Assembly (NCBI RefSeq): GCF_029392895.1
Contig: NZ_CP114200.1
Location: 2,759,001 to 2,823,000 of the forward strand
Source: Streptomyces sp. 71268
GTDB lineage: Bacteria > Actinomycetota > Actinomycetes > Streptomycetales > Streptomycetaceae
Direction: 5' to 3'
Length of the DNA stretch: 64,000 bases
Made by a program: the position numbers and the translations under genes. How positions within the stretch are numbered: the first letter of the stretch is position 1; each line of letters starts with the position of its first letter. A model generated the notes under the pieces. The model searched no databases, was not told where the DNA came from, and worked only from the letters and a program-made list of their open reading frames with translations. Shown one piece after another: positions 7,706 to 15,720 of the stretch.

Positions 7706-10537
7706 ATGCAGGGTGCGCAGCCTCCGGAAGAGGACAGCGCCCCCGCCGCGCTGCCTCGCCCCGACGACTCCGACGACGCCGACACGGCCGAGAACGACGC
7801 CGACGCGGCCGGGAAACCCGACCGCGAGCGTTCCACGGGTGCCTCCGCCCCCGCCGAAGGCGCCCCTTCCGGCCCCGAGGGTGAAGCGCCGGCCGGCGCG
7901 CACCGCTGCGAGGACGGTGACCTGCACGCGGACCAAGTCTCCGGCGACGAACCGCTGCTTCCCGCCCGCGTGCACCGGCCCTCCGACCTGGTCAAGCTGG
8001 TACTCGGGGTGCTCGGCATCGCGCTCGTGCTGGCCGCCGCCGCCTTCGCCCACGGCACCACCGCGGGCCTGGAGAAGGACATCGGCAAGGGCGCCCGGCA
8101 GGCGCCCGACCTGCTGATCGAGTTCGCCGGCCTGGCCTCCAGCGTCGCCGTGCTCATCCTCCCGGTGGCCTTCGCCATGGAGCGGCTGATCAAGCGCGAC
8201 GGGCTGCGGATCGCCGACGGCGTGCTCGCCGCCGTCCTCGCCCACGGCGTGTCGCTGGCCACCGACCTGTGGGTGGCCCGCTCGGCGCCCGACTCGGTGC
8301 GCGAGACGCTGACGCAGCAGTCCCCGGGCGGCGCGTTCTCCGACCCCGTGCACGGCTACCTCGCCCCCGTCATCGCGTACATGACGGCCGTCGGCATGGC
8401 CCGCCGGCCGCGCTGGCGCGTGGCCATGTGGGTGGTGCTGTTCCTCGACGCCTTCGCCGTCCTCGTCGGCCGCTACACGACGCCCTTCTCCATCCTGGTC
8501 ACGGTGCTGATCGGCTGGACCGTCGCGTACGGCACGCTGTACGCGGTCGGTTCGCCCAACGTGCGGCCCACCGGGCAGCACCTGCTGCTCGGCCTGCGCC
8601 GGGTCGGGTTCAGCCCGGTCAGCGCGCTGCGCTGGGACGAGGGGGCCAGCGGCGAGCAGCCGCCCAACGCCGACCGGGGCCGCCGCTACCTGGTCACCCT
8701 GGAGGACGGTCCACCACTCGACGTCACCGTCGTGGACCGCGAGCAACAGGCCCAGGGCTTCTTCTACCGCACCTGGCAACGGCTCGCGCTGCGCTCCATC
8801 ACCCAGCGCCGCGGCCTCCAGTCGCTGCGCCAGGCCCTCGAACAGGAGGCGCTGCTCGCGTACGCGGCCATCGCCGCCGGGGCGAACGCGCCCAAGCTCA
8901 TCGCCACCTCCGAACTCGGGCCCGACGCGGTGATGCTGGTCTACGAGCACACCGGCGGCCGGACCCTCAACGCGCTCCCGGACGAGCGGATCACCGACGA
9001 GTTGCTGGAGGGCGCCTGGCGCCAGGTGCGGGCGCTCCAGTCGCGGCGGATCGCGCACCGCAGGCTGGAGGGCGACGCCATCCTGGTGGATCGTTCCGGC
9101 CGGGTGATCGTCTCGGACCTGCGCGGCGGCGAGATCGCGGCCGGTGACGTGGTGCTGCGGATGGACATCGCGCAGTTGCTCACCACCCTCGCGCTGCGGG
9201 TGGGCGCCGAGCGGTCGGTGGCCGCCGCGGTCGACGTCATCGGCCCGGACGCCGTCGCCGACAGCCTGCCGCTGCTCCAGCCGCTGGCCCTCAACCGCGT
9301 CACCCGGGCCACCCTGCGCCACCTCGGGCGCGAGCGCGCCGACCGCGAGCGCGAGGCGGTGCTCGCCGCGGCCCGCACCGAGAAGGAGGCCCGCGAGGCG
9401 GAGGCCGCCGCGGTCCGGGAGCAGGTCGACGCCCAGCCGCTGGACCGCAGGGCGCGCAAGGCGCTCAAGGCGGAGAAGCACGCCGAGAAGCAGGCCGAGA
9501 AACGGGCCATCGACGAGGCGCTCGAAGAGGCCCGCGAGGAGGACCTGCTCTCACAGATCCGGCAGCAGGTGCTGTTGGTGCGCCCGCAGGCGCCGATAGA
9601 GCCGGTCCGCCTGGAGCGCATCAAGCCGCGCACCCTGGTCAGCTTCTGCGCGGGCGCGTTCGCCGCGTACTTCCTGCTCTCCCAGTTCACCCACATCAAG
9701 CTGGGCCAGGTGGTCGGCGAGGCCAACTGGGCGTGGGTGGCGATCGCCCTGTTCTTCTCGGGCCTGACCTACGTCTGCGCGGCGATCAGCCTGCTGGGCT
9801 TCGTGCCGGAGAAGGTGCCCTTCGGGCGCACCGTGTTGGCGCAGGTCGCGGCGTCGTTCGCGAAGCTGGTCGCCCCGGCGGCCGTCGGCGGCGTCGCGTT
9901 GAACACGCGCTTCCTGCAACGCGCCGGGGTGCGCCCCGGGCAGGCGGTCGCCAGCGTCGGCGCCTCGCAACTCTTCGGCCTGGCCAGCCACGTGATCCTG
10001 CTCGGCACCTTCGGGTACATCACCGGCACCGAGCGCACCCCGACCCTCTCGCCGTCCCGTACGGTCATCGCCGGGCTGCTGACGGCGGCGGTGCTCGCGC
10101 TGGTGGTGACGGCCGTACCGGCGCTGCGCAGGTTCGTCTCCACGCGGGTGCGGTCGCTGTTCGCCGGGGTCATCCCGCGCATGCTGGACCTGCTCCAGCG
10201 CCCGCAGAAGCTGTTCGCCGGCGTCGGCGGGATGCTGCTGCTCACGGCCGCGTTCGTGATGTGCCTGGACTCCTCGATCCGGGCCTTCGACGGCGACCTC
10301 AGCTACGCGAGCATCGCCGTCGTCTTCCTCGCCGGCAACGCCCTGGGCTCCGCGGCGCCCACGCCCGGCGGTGTCGGCGCGGTCGAGGCGGCGCTCATCG
10401 CCGGCCTGACCTTCGCCGGCCTCCCGTACGACACGGCGGCCCCCGCGGTCCTGCTGTTCCGGCTGATGACCTTCTGGCTGCCGGTCCTCCCCGGCTGGCT
10501 CTCCTTCTCCTACCTGACCCGCAAGGAAGCGCTGTAG
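7706..10537 (+). CDS. Flippase-like (LPG synthase TM) protein with degenerate kinase domain
   Basis: This integral membrane protein has about 943 residues. Residues 1-90 are acidic and disordered; several transmembrane helices follow at about 95-300. A cytoplasmic kinase-like module (about 300-560) has the loop HRRLEGDAILVD and a following SDLRGG. These resemble the catalytic HxD loop and the metal-binding DFG of ABC1/Kdo-kinase folds, but the usual catalytic Asp of HRD is absent. A basic/acidic coiled-coil stretch rich in EKEAREAEA and KAEKHAEKQAEK (about 565-640) leads to the C-terminal eight-helix LPG_synthase_TM domain (about 655-935), which ends ... WLSFSYLTRKEAL. That domain is related to the flippase half of MprF, so a role in lipid translocation is plausible but unproven. 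GTG at 7676 is an alternative start; ATG 7706 has AAGAGA upstream. Confidence 0.75.
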   Translation: MQGAQPPEEDSAPAALPRPDDSDDADTAENDADAAGKPDRERSTGASAPAEGAPSGPEGEAPAGAHRCEDGDLHADQVSGDEPLLPARVHRPSDLVKLVLGVLGIALVLAAAAFAHGTTAGLEKDIGKGARQAPDLLIEFAGLASSVAVLILPVAFAMERLIKRDGLRIADGVLAAVLAHGVSLATDLWVARSAPDSVRETLTQQSPGGAFSDPVHGYLAPVIAYMTAVGMARRPRWRVAMWVVLFLDAFAVLVGRYTTPFSILVTVLIGWTVAYGTLYAVGSPNVRPTGQHLLLGLRRVGFSPVSALRWDEGASGEQPPNADRGRRYLVTLEDGPPLDVTVVDREQQAQGFFYRTWQRLALRSITQRRGLQSLRQALEQEALLAYAAIAAGANAPKLIATSELGPDAVMLVYEHTGGRTLNALPDERITDELLEGAWRQVRALQSRRIAHRRLEGDAILVDRSGRVIVSDLRGGEIAAGDVVLRMDIAQLLTTLALRVGAERSVAAAVDVIGPDAVADSLPLLQPLALNRVTRATLRHLGRERADREREAVLAAARTEKEAREAEAAAVREQVDAQPLDRRARKALKAEKHAEKQAEKRAIDEALEEAREEDLLSQIRQQVLLVRPQAPIEPVRLERIKPRTLVSFCAGAFAAYFLLSQFTHIKLGQVVGEANWAWVAIALFFSGLTYVCAAISLLGFVPEKVPFGRTVLAQVAASFAKLVAPAAVGGVALNTRFLQRAGVRPGQAVASVGASQLFGLASHVILLGTFGYITGTERTPTLSPSRTVIAGLLTAAVLALVVTAVPALRRFVSTRVRSLFAGVIPRMLDLLQRPQKLFAGVGGMLLLTAAFVMCLDSSIRAFDGDLSYASIAVVFLAGNALGSAAPTPGGVGAVEAALIAGLTFAGLPYDTAAPAVLLFRLMTFWLPVLPGWLSFSYLTRKEAL

Positions 10538-10544
10538 GCGACGG

Positions 10545-10582
10545 CGTACCCCCGGCCGCGCACGCCACCGGCCGGGGGTACG
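10545..10582. terminator. Bidirectional terminator hairpin
   Basis: Perfect 13-bp arms CGTACCCCCGGCC (10545-10557) and GGCCGGGGGTACG (10570-10582) enclose a 12-nt loop. It lies exactly between the stop codons of two convergent genes, the flippase-like gene and the NmrA gene. There is no U-tract, which is normal for Streptomyces. Confidence 0.8.
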
Positions 10583-10592
10583 TTCGCGCGCG

Positions 10593-11501
10593 TCAGGCAG
10601 CGGCGCGCAGGTGCTCGCGCGCCCACGCCTCAAGGGTGGTCAGGGGTATGCCCAGCTCCCGGGCGAACTCCGGGCGCGCGGGCTGCGGGTGTTCGTTGAG
10701 GATGGCCTGTCCGAACCCGGCGTCGGGCATCCCGGCCTCGGTCGCCTCCTGTTCGGTCAACTCGGGCACCGCCAGCTCGACGCCGAGGCCCCGGGAGAGG
10801 ACCCGGGCGATCTCCGTCACCGTGCGCCGGTCGCTGGCCAGCTCCAGTTCGACCCCGGCGAACCGCTCCGGCGCGGTCACGGCCGCGGCGGCGGCCGCGC
10901 CGATGTCCGCGACCGCGACCAGGGCCACCCGGGTGGCGGGACGCAGCAGTGTCACGAGGCCGCCCTCGACCCCTCGGGGGAAGACGATTCCCGCGGCCGG
11001 GAGCAGGTTCTCCATGAAGAAGCAGGGCTTGATGAGCGTCCAGCGCTCGAAGCCCGCCGCGCGCACCCGGTCCTGGATGCCGGCCTTGGCCGCGTAGTAG
11101 GGCTCCATCCAGGCCCAGCGGCCCGCCAGCCACGCGGCGTGCTGGCCGGCCCCGGACACGGAGGTGTGCACGAACTGCGGCACGCCGGCGGCCCGCGCGC
11201 CCTCGATCAGGTTGACCGCGTGTTCCACCTCGCCGGCGAAGCCGCGCCCGGCCAGGTCGGGCAGTTGGACGGAGAAGACGGCGCGAGCTCCCTCGGCGGC
11301 CCTGGCCACCGAGTCGCGGTCGTCGAGGTCGCCGGTGACGAGTTCGGCGCCGAGCGCGCGGACGGCGCGCGCCCGCTCGCTCGCGGGGTCGCGGACCAGC
11401 GCTCGGACGGGGACGCCGGCGGCCAGCAGGGCACGGGCGGTGGCGCCGCCCTGTCGGCCGGTGGCTCCGGTGACCAGGACGGGGGTGGTGTCGGCGGACA
11501 T
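10593..11501 (-). CDS. NmrA-like / atypical SDR NAD(P)-binding protein
   Basis: This 302-residue Rossmann-fold protein resembles NmrA/QorB (quinone reductase- or redox-sensor-like atypical SDRs). The nucleotide-binding start is PVLVTGATGRQGGATARALL (GATGxxG), and a second-strand Arg (VRALVRDP) suggests NADP. No YxxxK catalytic pair is evident; the region around MEPYYAAKAGIQ is the nearest. ATG at 11501 has GAGGAG 7 nt upstream, which decides against upstream starts. It is divergent from a TetR gene, and a 9-bp dyad lies between them, so the TetR protein probably represses both. The substrate cannot be read from sequence. Confidence 0.85.
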   Translation of the reverse strand: MSADTTPVLVTGATGRQGGATARALLAAGVPVRALVRDPASERARAVRALGAELVTGDLDDRDSVARAAEGARAVFSVQLPDLAGRGFAGEVEHAVNLIEGARAAGVPQFVHTSVSGAGQHAAWLAGRWAWMEPYYAAKAGIQDRVRAAGFERWTLIKPCFFMENLLPAAGIVFPRGVEGGLVTLLRPATRVALVAVADIGAAAAAAVTAPERFAGVELELASDRRTVTEIARVLSRGLGVELAVPELTEQEATEAGMPDAGFGQAILNEHPQPARPEFARELGIPLTTLEAWAREHLRAAA

Positions 11502-11529
11502 GACGCTCCTCGGTAGGGGCACACACAGC

Positions 11530-11552
11530 TAAATGGCGAGGCCCGCCATTTA
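11530..11552. promoter_or_regulatory. Probable TetR operator between NmrA and TetR genes
   Basis: Perfect inverted repeat TAAATGGCG (11530-11538) and CGCCATTTA (11544-11552) with a 5-nt spacer. It lies 28 bp before the NmrA start and 54 bp before the TetR start, overlapping the likely divergent promoters. Size, symmetry and AT-rich ends fit a TetR dimer site. The assignment to the adjacent regulator is inferred from position. Confidence 0.7.
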
Positions 11553-11606
11553 TGCTTCGGTACGATACGGAGGCCCCCACCACTTAGCAATCTCGGAGAT
11601 GACGCC

Positions 11607-12167
11607 ATGACCGGCCAGCGCGCGGACGCCCGGCGCAACTACGCGCGGATTCTCGCCGTGGCCGAGCAGGAGGTCGCCGCGCACGGCGCCGACGCCTCCC
11701 TGGAGCGGATCGCCCGCATCGCGGGGGTCGGCTCGGCCACCGTGCGCCGGCACTTCCCCGGCCGGCGCGCGCTGTTGGAGGCCGTGTTCGGCGAGCGGAT
11801 CGCGGCCCTGGTCGCCCGGGCCGCCGAGCTGACCGAAGCGGCCGACGCGCGGGCCGCGCTCCTTGAGTGGCTGGGCGCCCTCACGACGTACGCGGCCTCC
11901 GCCCGGGGCATGGCCGACGCGCTGGTCCAGGACGGGCTGACCGCTCCCGAGGAGGTGGAGGACTGCTCGGCCAAGCTCGCCACGGCGGTCGAGCCGCTGG
12001 TGCGGCGGGCCGCCGCGACCGGCGGCCTGGCGCCGGACGTGACCGCGGCCGACCTGCTCACGCTCGTCACGGGCATCGCCCTGGCCACCGAGCGCCACCC
12101 GGACCCGGCCGCCGAGGCGCGGCGACTGCTCGGCCTCGTCGTGGCCGGGGTCAGCCCCGCGCGCTGA
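11607..12167 (+). CDS. TetR/AcrR family transcriptional regulator
   Basis: This is a 186-residue one-domain repressor. The N-terminal helix-turn-helix reads ARIAGVGSATVRRHFPGRR (about residues 32-50), the classic TetR recognition helix region. The C-terminal ligand domain has the ADLLTLVTGIALAT helix common in actinobacterial TetR proteins. The ATG at 11607 has CGGAGATGACGCC upstream. It is divergent from the NmrA-like oxidoreductase with a perfect dyad in between, so the pair probably forms a small self-regulated redox or efflux-like module whose ligand is unknown. Confidence 0.9.
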   Translation: MTGQRADARRNYARILAVAEQEVAAHGADASLERIARIAGVGSATVRRHFPGRRALLEAVFGERIAALVARAAELTEAADARAALLEWLGALTTYAASARGMADALVQDGLTAPEEVEDCSAKLATAVEPLVRRAAATGGLAPDVTAADLLTLVTGIALATERHPDPAAEARRLLGLVVAGVSPAR

Positions 12168-12345
12168 CCGCCTGGCCGACGCCGCTCGGCCCCGCGTCCC
12201 GGCCGGCGGCGCTCCCGCCCGCTCGCCCCGGCGCCCCGCTCACCCGTCCGGCGCGCTGTGCGGGCAGCGGCCGGCGCCAGTGCGGACGATGGGCAGCAGC
12301 CGCACCGCGCACCGCCGCCCGGTGCGCCCACGCGAGAGGACGGCC

Positions 12346-14046
12346 ATGCCCCGAGCGACCCGACCGGGCCCCCGCCGCGCGTCCGCCGGGGCCACGCGGC
12401 CGGCGCCCGCGACGGCACAGGGCCAGCGCGGCGGCCGGCTCGCGGGGCGGACGGACGGGGCGGAGCGGCCGGAGCAGCCGCGGCGACAGGGCCGGGCGCG
12501 GCGGGTGTGGCAGGTGAGCCGAGCGAGGCGGTCGGGCCACGGCGGGTCGACCTGGCCCCTGGCCCTGGCCCTGCTCCTGGTCGGCGGGGCCCTCGCGGGC
12601 TGCGGGGACGGCGGGGGCGAGGAGCACCCGACGTCCCTGGCGCGACAGAAGCTCGCCTGGGGACGGTGCCCGGAGCCGGCCGATGGCGAGGAGGGCGCGG
12701 GCACCCCGGCGCCGGGCCCGCCCTGGGAGTGCGCCACGCTGCGCGCGCCGCTGGACCACGCCGAGCCGCGCGGCGAGACCATCGACATCGCCCTCATCCG
12801 CGCCCCGGCCACCGACCGGGCGCGCCGGATCGGCTCGCTGGTCTACAACTTCGGCGGCCCCGGCGGCTCCGGCGTCAGCGCCCTGCCGGCCTTCGCCGAG
12901 GACTACCGCGACCTGCGCACCCGTTACGACCTGGTCAGCTTCGACCCGCGCGGGGTCGGCCGCAGCAGCGGGGTGCGCTGCCTGAGCGACGCGGACCTGG
13001 ACGCGTACCACGCCGCCGACACCACCCCGGACGACGCCCGCGAGACCCGGGCCCTGGAGACCCGCAAGCGCGAGTACGCCGCGGGCTGCGAGGAGCGCTC
13101 CGGGAAGGTGCTCGCGCACGTCGGCACCGTCAACGCCGCCCGCGACATGGACCTGATGCGGCGCGTGCTCGGCGACGCCAGGCTGCACTACTTCGGCGTC
13201 TCCTACGGCACCGAACTCGGCGGCGTCTACGCCCACCTGTACCCGCGCCGGGTCGGCCGGGCCGTGTTCGACGCCGTCGTGGACCCGGGCCAGGACCCGG
13301 TGAGCGGCGCCCTGGGGCAGGCCAGGGGGTTCCAGCGGGCGCTGGAGAACTACCTGCGCGCCTGCCCCGCCGACGCGGACGACTGCCTGACCGGCGAGGA
13401 GATCACCGCGCTGCTCCGCCGGCTGGACCGCGACCCGCTGCCCGGCGCCGGTGGTCGGACCCTGACCCAGTCGCTGGCCAGCGACGGCATCGCGCAGGCG
13501 CTGTACACCGAGGACTTCTGGGAGTACCTGACACAGGGGCTGCGCGACGCGGCCGACGGGGACGGCACGACGCTGCTCGCCCTCGGCGACCTGATGAACG
13601 GGCGCGGCGAACAGGGCCGCTACAGCACCCTGCAGTCCGCCCTGACCGCCATCACCTGCGCCGACTACCGACAGCGCTACACGGCGGCGGACGTGCGAGC
13701 GCGGCTGCCGGAGTTCCGCGCGGCGTCCCCGGTCTTCGGCGAGTACCTGGCCTGGGGCCTGCTCCAGTGCCGGCACTGGCCCACGGCCGGCACCTGGCGC
13801 ACCCCGGACGTGCGCGCCCCCGGCGCCGCCCCGATCCTGGTCGTCGGCACCACCGGCGACCCGGCGACGCCGTACGAGGGGGCCCGGCGGATGGCCCGCG
13901 CGCTGGGCCCGGGCGTGGGCATCGAGGTGACGTACCGGGGCGAGGGGCACGGCGCGTACGGCGGCGGCAGCCGGTGCGTGCGGCGCACCGTGGACGCGTA
14001 CCTGCTGGCGGGGACGGTGCCGCCCAGCGGGACGACGTGCTCGTGA
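12346..14046 (+). CDS. Alpha/beta hydrolase lipoprotein, tripeptidyl aminopeptidase family (copy 1)
   Basis: This is a secreted lipoprotein of the SlpD/SlpE/TAP-type alpha/beta hydrolases, likely an exopeptidase. Motifs are an oxyanion segment NFGGPGGSG, the nucleophile elbow GVSYGTELGG, the acid TTGDPATPYE and the His in GEGHGAYGG. A lipobox LAGC follows the hydrophobic stretch WPLALALLLVGGA. Start choice is a real conflict. ATG 12346 has a strong GAGAGGA Shine-Dalgarno but gives an 80-residue Arg-rich tail before the signal helix. GTG 12514 gives a normal 30-residue lipoprotein signal with a weak Shine-Dalgarno. I list the longer form, but the mature protein is the same. It is followed 69 bp later by a clearly homologous second copy. 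Confidence 0.82.
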   Translation: MPRATRPGPRRASAGATRPAPATAQGQRGGRLAGRTDGAERPEQPRRQGRARRVWQVSRARRSGHGGSTWPLALALLLVGGALAGCGDGGGEEHPTSLARQKLAWGRCPEPADGEEGAGTPAPGPPWECATLRAPLDHAEPRGETIDIALIRAPATDRARRIGSLVYNFGGPGGSGVSALPAFAEDYRDLRTRYDLVSFDPRGVGRSSGVRCLSDADLDAYHAADTTPDDARETRALETRKREYAAGCEERSGKVLAHVGTVNAARDMDLMRRVLGDARLHYFGVSYGTELGGVYAHLYPRRVGRAVFDAVVDPGQDPVSGALGQARGFQRALENYLRACPADADDCLTGEEITALLRRLDRDPLPGAGGRTLTQSLASDGIAQALYTEDFWEYLTQGLRDAADGDGTTLLALGDLMNGRGEQGRYSTLQSALTAITCADYRQRYTAADVRARLPEFRAASPVFGEYLAWGLLQCRHWPTAGTWRTPDVRAPGAAPILVVGTTGDPATPYEGARRMARALGPGVGIEVTYRGEGHGAYGGGSRCVRRTVDAYLLAGTVPPSGTTCS

Positions 14047-14115
14047 GGCGCGGGTGACGGCGTGGCGGCACGGGGACGTCAGCGGTGCGGGAAGGGGCGT
14101 TTAGGATCGCTTTCC

Positions 14116-15720
14116 ATGTCACGCCATATACGGAGCACGGCCCTGGCCTCAGCCGCTCTCATGATCGTGGTCGGCGCCACGGTGGCCGGATGCGGGGGCG
14201 GTGACGAGGAGGCGGGCGGCGAGCGGCGCGAGTCCTCCACCGGTACGCCGTTGCCTCCCGTACCGGTCGACCCCAACCTGCCGAAGCAGCTCACCGGTCA
14301 ACAGGTGCAGTGGAAGGCGTGCGCGGCGCCGACGGTGCTCCAGGGCGGGGGCGAGAAGCCCGGCGACGCCTGGCAGTGCGGCACGCTCAAGGCCCCGCTG
14401 GACTACGCGAAGCCGGGGGGCGAGACCATCGACCTCGCCCTCATCCGCAAGCCGGCCGCCGAGACCGACCGGCGCATCGGCTCGCTCGTCTTCAACTTCG
14501 GCGGCCCCGGCGGCTCCGGCGTCGCCACCCTGCCCGACTTCGCCGAGGACTACACGCGCCTGGGCGAGCGCTACGACCTGGTGAGCTTCGACCCGCGCGG
14601 GGTCGGCGAGAGCGCCGGCGTCACCTGCACAAGCGACGCGGAGCGGGACGCGTCGGCCGAGGTGGACGGCACGCCCGACGACGCCGCGGAGCTGGAGCGG
14701 GGCCTGGCCGACTCGCGCGCGTACGCGGCGGCCTGTCAGCGCGCGTCCGGCAAGGTCCTGGCGCATGTGGACACCGAGAACGCCGCCCGCGACCTGGACC
14801 TGATGCGGCAGGTGCTGCGCGACCGCAAGCTGCACTACTTCGGCATCTCCTACGGCACCGAACTCGGCGGCACCTACGCCCACCTGTTCCCCAAGAACGT
14901 CGGCCGGGCCGTGCTGGACGCGGTCGTCGACCCGACCAGCGACACCAGGGCGGGCGCGCTCGCCCACGCGCGGGGCTTCCAGCGCGCCCTGGACAACTAC
15001 CTGAAGGACTGCGCCGGCAAGGGCGCGAAGTGCCCGGTGGGCGACGACCCGGCCGAGGGGCGCGAGCTGATCGCGGCCCTGCTGGGGGCGTTGGACGGGG
15101 AACCGCTGCCGACCGACGACGGCGACCGCGAACTCACCCAGGGCCAGGCCCTCAGCGGCATCGCCACCGCGCTGTACAACAAGGAGAACTGGAAGTACCT
15201 CTCGCTCGGCCTCCAGGAGGCCATCGAGGCGGAGCGGGGCACGATACTGCTGGCGCTGGCCGACTCCATGGCGGGCCGCGACGAGAGCGGCCGCTACGAC
15301 AACGGCCAGCCCGCCAACTCCGCCATCACCTGCCGGGACACGCGCCAGCGCTTCACCCCCGAGCAGGTGCGGGCCGAGCTGCCGGCCTTCCGCAAGGTCT
15401 CCCCGATCTTCGGCGAGTTCATGGCCTGGGGCATGCTCGGGTGCACCGACTGGCCGGTGCCGGGGTTGCGCGAGCACCCCGAGGTCAGCGCCCCCGGCGC
15501 GGCCCCGATCCTGGTCATCGGCACCACCGGCGACCCGGCGACGCCGTACGAGGGCGCGCGCACCATGGCCAGCGAACTCGGCGAGGGCGTCGGCGTCGAG
15601 CTGACGTACCGCGGCGAGGGGCACGGCGCGTACAACAGCGGCGACGAGTGCACGGTGCGCACCGTGAACGACTACCTCATCGACGGCACCGTGCCGCCGA
15701 ACGGCACCACCTGCGGCTAG
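14116..15720 (+). CDS. Alpha/beta hydrolase lipoprotein, tripeptidyl aminopeptidase family (copy 2)
   Basis: This 534-residue paralogue of the preceding gene shares long near-identical blocks with it (NFGGPGGSG, FDPRGVG, ISYGTELGG, GTTGDPATPYEGA, YRGEGHGAY), so the two arose by tandem duplication. Its signal is canonical: a short basic start, MIVVGATVAGC as hydrophobic core plus lipobox, then an acidic Gly-rich linker. The predicted triad is Ser of SYG, Asp of TGD and His of GHG. ATG 14116 has AGGA 9 nt upstream. The stop codon TAG lies within CTAG, whose reverse complement also supplies the stop of helD on the other strand. Confidence 0.9.
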   Translation: MSRHIRSTALASAALMIVVGATVAGCGGGDEEAGGERRESSTGTPLPPVPVDPNLPKQLTGQQVQWKACAAPTVLQGGGEKPGDAWQCGTLKAPLDYAKPGGETIDLALIRKPAAETDRRIGSLVFNFGGPGGSGVATLPDFAEDYTRLGERYDLVSFDPRGVGESAGVTCTSDAERDASAEVDGTPDDAAELERGLADSRAYAAACQRASGKVLAHVDTENAARDLDLMRQVLRDRKLHYFGISYGTELGGTYAHLFPKNVGRAVLDAVVDPTSDTRAGALAHARGFQRALDNYLKDCAGKGAKCPVGDDPAEGRELIAALLGALDGEPLPTDDGDRELTQGQALSGIATALYNKENWKYLSLGLQEAIEAERGTILLALADSMAGRDESGRYDNGQPANSAITCRDTRQRFTPEQVRAELPAFRKVSPIFGEFMAWGMLGCTDWPVPGLREHPEVSAPGAAPILVIGTTGDPATPYEGARTMASELGEGVGVELTYRGEGHGAYNSGDECTVRTVNDYLIDGTVPPNGTTCG

